Shown here piece after piece: positions 43,491-45,043 of a DNA stretch of 45,043 nt (within the stretch, counting starts at the first letter, position 1; each line of letters starts with the position of its first letter). The position numbers were made by a program, and so were the translations under genes. Origin of the DNA: Devosia naphthalenivorans (GTDB lineage: Bacteria; Pseudomonadota; Alphaproteobacteria; Rhizobiales; Devosiaceae); assembly GCF_003056355.1 (NCBI RefSeq), contig NZ_PYVW01000022.1:1-45043 (forward strand), in the 5' to 3' direction. Below the pieces are notes generated by a model, which saw only the letters and a program-made list of their open reading frames with translations, was not told the DNA's origin and made no database searches.

Positions 43491-44750
43491 ATGGCTCAAG
43501 TGAGTGACGTTATTGTCTTGGGGGCGGGAATCGTCGGCATTGCCACGGGTATTTACCTGTTGCGCCGCGGGCGGAGCGTGACGCTGATCGACAAGAACGA
43601 GCCGGGTCACGAAACTTCGTTTGGCAATGCCGGCATTATCCAGCGCGAGGGCGTGCGGCCGCATGCCTTTCCGCGCGACCTGCACATGCTGATGCAGGTG
43701 GGGCTGCATTTGTCGACGGCGGCACGCTATGAGCCGCTGGCCCTGCCGCGGCTGGCGCCGGCGCTGTTGCGCTATTGGTGGGCGTCTTCGCCCGAGAGCT
43801 ACAGAAAAGTGGTGCAAAGCTATGCGCCGCTGATCGGGCGGTCCATCATCACCCATGCCGATCTGATGGCCGACGCGGGCCCGGAAGCGGAGGCGCTGGT
43901 CAGTAAATCGGGCTGGCTGCTGGCGTTCCGCAGCGAAAAGGGCCTGCGGCACGAGGCGGAAAAGGCGCTGGGCGACCAGGCGTTCGGCATCAGCCATAAA
44001 GTGGTGGAATGGCCCGAGCTCAAGCAGATGGAACCATCGCTGATCGGCGGACTGGCGGGTGCGATTCATTGGACGGATCCCTGGACGGTGCGCGACCCCG
44101 GCGCGCTGGTGAGCCAGTATTTTGCGCTGTTCCAGCGGCTGGGTGGGACCTTTGTGGAAGGTGCGGCCAACGGGTTGACCGAGGCGAATGGCGGCTGGAC
44201 CACGCTGGTCAATGGCGCGACCGTCTCCGGCAAGCAGGCGGTGGTGGCGCTGGGGCCGTGGGCGCCCGAAGTGCTGGACAGACTGGGCTATCGCCTGCCG
44301 CTGTTCGTCAAGCGCGGTTATCACATGCATTATGGCACCGAGGGCAATGCGACGCTGAACAAGCTCGTCCTGGATGCCGAGGTGGGCTATGCGCTGGCGC
44401 CGATGGCGAGGGGCATAAGGCTGACGACGGGCGCTGAATTCGCCATGCGCGACGCGGCGCCAAGCCCGATCCAGCTGGGCAAGGCGGAGCGCGCGGCCAA
44501 GGAACTGTTCCCCCTGGGTGAACGGCGCGACCCGCAGCCCTGGAAGGGGGCGCGGCCTTGTACGCCGGACATGATGCCGATCATCGGCAAGGCGCCGCGG
44601 CATGAGGGACTTTATGTGGGCGTGGGGCATGCCCATCACGGCTTTACGCTGGGGCCCGCGACGGGGGAATTGCTGGCGCAGGCGATGACGGGGGAAGCGA
44701 CGGCGATTGATATCAAGCCGTTCGGGATGGAGCGGTTTTTGCGGGGGTAG
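43491..44750 (+). CDS. FAD-dependent oxidoreductase, D-amino-acid dehydrogenase-like
   Basis: A 419-residue DAO-family flavoprotein. The FAD-binding Rossmann motif is VLGAGIVGIATGIYLLRRGR near residue 10, followed by GHETSFGNAGIIQREGV. The C-terminal GARPCTPDMMPIIGKAPRHE and VGHAHHGFTLGPATGELLAQ are typical of DadA-type dehydrogenases, which oxidise D-amino acids to keto acids. Related enzymes use sarcosine or hydroxyproline epimers, so the substrate is open. The ATG at 43491 is preferred. The LysR gene upstream is the likely regulator. Confidence 0.9.
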   Translation: MAQVSDVIVLGAGIVGIATGIYLLRRGRSVTLIDKNEPGHETSFGNAGIIQREGVRPHAFPRDLHMLMQVGLHLSTAARYEPLALPRLAPALLRYWWASSPESYRKVVQSYAPLIGRSIITHADLMADAGPEAEALVSKSGWLLAFRSEKGLRHEAEKALGDQAFGISHKVVEWPELKQMEPSLIGGLAGAIHWTDPWTVRDPGALVSQYFALFQRLGGTFVEGAANGLTEANGGWTTLVNGATVSGKQAVVALGPWAPEVLDRLGYRLPLFVKRGYHMHYGTEGNATLNKLVLDAEVGYALAPMARGIRLTTGAEFAMRDAAPSPIQLGKAERAAKELFPLGERRDPQPWKGARPCTPDMMPIIGKAPRHEGLYVGVGHAHHGFTLGPATGELLAQAMTGEATAIDIKPFGMERFLRG

Positions 44751-44790
44751 ATTTTTTTGGGACCCGTCTACTGATCGCTCAGCTCTTGCG

Positions 44791-44939
44791 TCCCCTCGCC
44801 CCTCAGGGGAGAGGGTAGCGCCGCCAGGAGCGTGAGCGACGTGGCAGAGCTGGGGTGAGGGGCGCGATGCTGGGACATTGCGCTATGTGGAAGCATCGCA
44901 CCCCTCACCCGGCGCTTGCGCGCCGACCTCTCCCCTGAG
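44791..44939. repeat. Large family D palindrome, right end cut off
   Basis: The outer arms CCTCAGGGGAGAGGGT (44801-44816) and ACCTCTCCCCTGAG (44926-44939), and the inner arms 44853-44869 and 44894-44910 (GGGTGAGGGGCGCGATG and inverse), make a nested structure of about 150 bases. The right arm stops abruptly at CTGAG where CTGAGGGGCGAGG would be expected; the sequence after it belongs to the transposase-side element. Confidence 0.85.
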
Positions 44940-44954
44940 CAACCGTGTTTGGTG

Positions 44955-45043
44955 TCAATCCATGTTGGTTTTCCATAGGGTATTGCTGGCGAGCACGGCG
45001 TTGGCGGTTATGATGAGCTTTCGCATGGCGGCAACGATGGCCA
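44955..45043 (-). mobile_element. C-terminus of an IS110-type transposase (partial, runs off the window)
   Basis: The minus-strand frame ends at 44955-44957 (TGA) and reads AIVAAMRKLIITANAVLASN, then TLWKTNMD. The pattern A-x-MRKL-x-x-x-x-NA-x-L is the familiar end of IS110-family (DEDD) transposases. Only about 28 codons lie in the window; the rest continues to the right. About 15 bases separate the stop from the break in the family D palindrome. Confidence 0.7.

Overview
The window looks like chromosome of a GC-rich alphaproteobacterium of the order Hyphomicrobiales (Rhizobiales), most like the Devosiaceae. This rests on gene order (hisB-DUF2628-hisH-hisA-hisF-hisE-coaA; lnt-metK-trmB; rimP-nusA-ylxR-infB), an Irr-type iron box, alphaproteobacterial protein types (short GpmA, type I CoaA, divergent MetK) and abundant palindromic intergenic repeats. 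The genus is inference; no rRNA gene is present. I found no tRNA gene, CRISPR array or prophage.

Layout. 0.2-4.8 kb: histidine biosynthesis operon ending in pantothenate kinase. 5.2-9.8 kb: mixed housekeeping genes (VOC protein, dapB, gpmA, an Ada-like methyltransferase, DUF2244, nth, DUF2214). 9.9-13.8 kb: a TetR regulator with a palindrome at its start codon, rsmI-yraN-gshB, DUF3817, and an nfu scaffold gene behind a perfect Irr-box palindrome. 14.2-17.7 kb, minus strand: phoH-ybeY-corC-acetamidase. 17.9-21.6 kb: flavin reductase, atypical histidine phosphatase, pyrF, hydroxypyruvate-isomerase-like gene, adenosine kinase. 21.8-25.5 kb: lnt, metK (with a leader that can fold over its ribosome binding site) and trmB. 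25.6-26.4 kb: hxlR regulator and a small exported protein. 27.0-32.9 kb: rimP-nusA-ylxR-infB with a leader attenuator and a strong terminator. 33.0-35.4 kb: DUF1236 protein, glutathione peroxidase and small conserved genes.

35.6-38.7 kb is the accessory part. It is a compact block with lower GC in places. It holds a DUF5343 / Swt1-type HEPN gene pair, a divergent HNH nuclease with an N-terminal probable reader domain, and a Fic toxin with a 64-residue upstream antitoxin-like protein. It is the best candidate for a poorly described conflict or defence system. After it come lepA, an extensin-like exported protein, a small secreted protein, a 44-codon microprotein, and a LysR regulator next to a DadA-like FAD oxidoreductase. 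The window ends in the C-terminus of an IS110-type transposase that appears to interrupt a REP-like palindrome.

How the genes fit together: most of the window is core metabolism and translation. Compared with the usual Hyphomicrobiales order, the phoH-ybeY-corC and lnt-metK-trmB-rimP-nusA-infB blocks are split and oppositely oriented, which suggests rearrangement. Many gene ends carry REP-like inverted repeats of at least four families.
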